From contig NC_082693.1 of NCBI RefSeq assembly GCF_949987515.2, positions 17,480,994 to 17,544,993 of the forward strand: a DNA stretch of 64,000 nucleotides. Reading direction: 5' to 3'. Under the pieces are notes generated by a model. It saw only the letters and a program-made list of their open reading frames with translations. It was not told the origin of the DNA and made no database searches. The DNA is from Delphinus delphis (taxonomy: Eukaryota > Chordata > Mammalia > Artiodactyla > Delphinidae). Shown here one piece after another: positions 54,936-64,000 of the stretch (the first letter of the stretch is position 1; each line of letters starts with the position of its first letter). A program made the translations under genes and the position numbers.

Positions 54936-55712
54936 AAGTCCATGTTTTTAACACTACCTAAAAAACTGACCCTCAGATATTACATGTAAAGTAGAAACTC
55001 TTTGTTAAAGTAAGTCGGCTATAAGTCCCCCTCTTAACCTCCCATTATGCTGTCTCCCAGTAGCCTGGATCTGGATAATTCAGTCCAAACTTTCATTTTT
55101 CTTCATTATCAAATAGAACCAACTCTAACAAAGTTAATCCCTACTTTAGTAAGCTGTCTTAGAGGTTCTTCCTTTTAGAGAAATAAAATGGACTTCCTTG
55201 TAAATGTCATCCATTGGTTCTAGTTCTTTCTTCAGTGGGGGTAACCTTAAAATGGTAAGGCCCATAGAATGCACAAGCCCATAGAATGCACAACACAACA
55301 GTGAACTGTAAAGCAGATGACGGGCTTTGGATGATGTCGTGTCAATGCTGGTTCACTGACTGTAACAAACATACCACTCCAGTGAGTGATGTCGGTAACG
55401 GGAGACTATGCATGTATGGAAGCAAGTGTTATGGGAAATCTCTGTATCTTCCTCTCAATTTGGCCGTGAAACTAAACCTGCTCCCCAAAAAATAAAGTCC
55501 TCAAAAAAAAATGGTAACCACATTCTCAGGACAACAACAAAATCATAGTACATGTTGTGACAAAGAATTGTAGTGCTGTTTGGCAAAAGAAGAAGATGGA
55601 ATGTAGATGACAGAATTTAGGGAAATTTATGATGTGGGGGGGGAAGAATTATTTGAAAAAACAGACTGAAATCTTTCAGAAACCATTAAAGAAGGAATTC
55701 CAGAGACAGAAG

Positions 55713-55912
55713 CACACTACGATAGTTAATTTTATTTGTTCAAGGACTCATCTTGCAAGCATTAAACCAAGCTTGGGCTTTGATTCTGGGAGCCCAGATT
55801 CACATACTTTGGAAGATAAGAGCAGACTGTGCTCCATGTACAGGGATGAAAACTAAAGGCTCGTGGTTAATCACACTGTAGTTTTAAGTTTCTACAGCCT
55901 AGCAGCCACAAG
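55713..55912 (-). other. LDHB: LDHB 3' UTR with polyadenylation signal
   Basis: About 200 bases follow the stop. The canonical AATAAA hexamer is on the minus strand at 55736-55731, inside AACAAATAAAATTAACTAT, and cleavage is expected some 15-20 bases further, near 55713. The stretch resembles the human LDHB 3' end as I recall it. The segment just beyond has no recognised repeat. Confidence 0.85.

Positions 55913-55915
<3 letters not shown>
55892..55915 (-). promoter_or_regulatory. LDHB: LDHB stop-codon readthrough site with hidden PTS1 (LDHBx)
   Basis: After the TGA the minus strand continues in frame as CTT GTG GCT GCT AGG CTG and then TAG, so readthrough would add one residue for the stop plus LVAARL. 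The final Ala-Arg-Leu fits the type 1 peroxisomal targeting consensus. Human LDHB is known to make a peroxisomal readthrough form, LDHBx, through the motif UGA CUA and an extension ending SRL. Here the base after UGA CU is U instead of A, which departs from the high-readthrough motif. The extension is seen; its translation is inferred. Confidence 0.7.
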
Positions 55916-63787
<7,872 letters not shown>

Positions 63788-64000
63788 CTTGAAGGAGAGG
63801 GAAAAAAGTACTTTACATACAAATCTTCATCAAAACATGTTGTATAATATGCTCTAGGAATCTATACATAAGCTCCCAGAACGTACGTGAGAATTACATT
63901 TTCTGTATAAGGTGTTGAGTTGCAACACCAATGTTCTGTGGCTTCTTCCTCCTTGAGTGATGTGGAAACATTCCAACCGTAACACTGGCTCAGGAAATGG

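Larger units (their letters stand above)
42871..55712. other. GYS2-LDHB intergenic region
   Basis: Between the GYS2 promoter and the LDHB polyadenylation site. It contains four SINEs, three L1 pieces, a mariner MITE, a hAT MITE, MIRs and the 146-bp duplication. I see no gene. The stretches 42900-44250, 48546-49330, 51060-53390 and 54940-55710 hold nothing that I recognise. Confidence 0.75.

Overview
The window is a piece of a mammalian nuclear genome, most likely from a whale or dolphin. The main reason is seventeen near-complete tRNA-derived SINEs of the CHR type, whose head reads gggcttccctggtggcgcag on one strand or the other. Several are young, CpG-rich and keep perfect target-site duplications, which is typical of cetaceans and their close relatives. 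Cetartiodactyl-type L1 3' ends, a TTGGGTTGGCC mariner MITE and mammalian MIR, Tigger and hAT fossils agree with this. There is no bacterial or viral gene organisation.

Two real protein-coding genes are present, both on the minus strand and both incomplete because the window cuts them. From about 42.4 kb down to the left edge lies GYS2 (liver glycogen synthase). I place coding exons 1 to 11, residues 1 to 473 of about 700; exons 12 to 16 must lie beyond base 1. From the right edge down to 55.7 kb lies LDHB (lactate dehydrogenase H chain), with its last five coding exons (residues 83 to 334), its 3' UTR and its polyadenylation signal. All splice sites are GT-AG, exon phases fit together and no frame is broken. 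The order and orientation match human chromosome 12p (GYS2 next to LDHB, same strand). Both products act in carbohydrate metabolism: GYS2 extends glycogen from UDP-glucose in liver, and LDHB interconverts lactate and pyruvate.

Layout: 1-2374, GYS2 intron 11; 2375-9019, exons 11 to 6 with short introns; 9020-19228, intron 5, holding a 4.3-kb minus-strand L1; 19229-31621, exons 5 to 2; 31622-42280, the 10.7-kb intron 1; 42281-42398, the first coding exon; 42.4-55.7 kb, intergenic, rich in L1 and SINE copies and containing a 146-bp direct duplication; 55.7-63.8 kb, LDHB. Apart from exons, most of the sequence that can be named is repeats.

The most interesting point is at the LDHB stop codon. 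The UGA is followed by an in-frame six-codon extension ending in Ala-Arg-Leu, a peroxisomal targeting tripeptide. This matches the known LDHBx readthrough system of mammals, but the stop context is UGA CUU rather than the canonical UGA CUA. Other points are two SINEs that seem to carry 3'-transduced flanking DNA, a SINE-containing duplication, a MADE1-like mariner hairpin resembling miR-2284/2285 precursors, and a Trp-to-Arg change in GYS2. I found no evidence of a wholly new multi-gene system.
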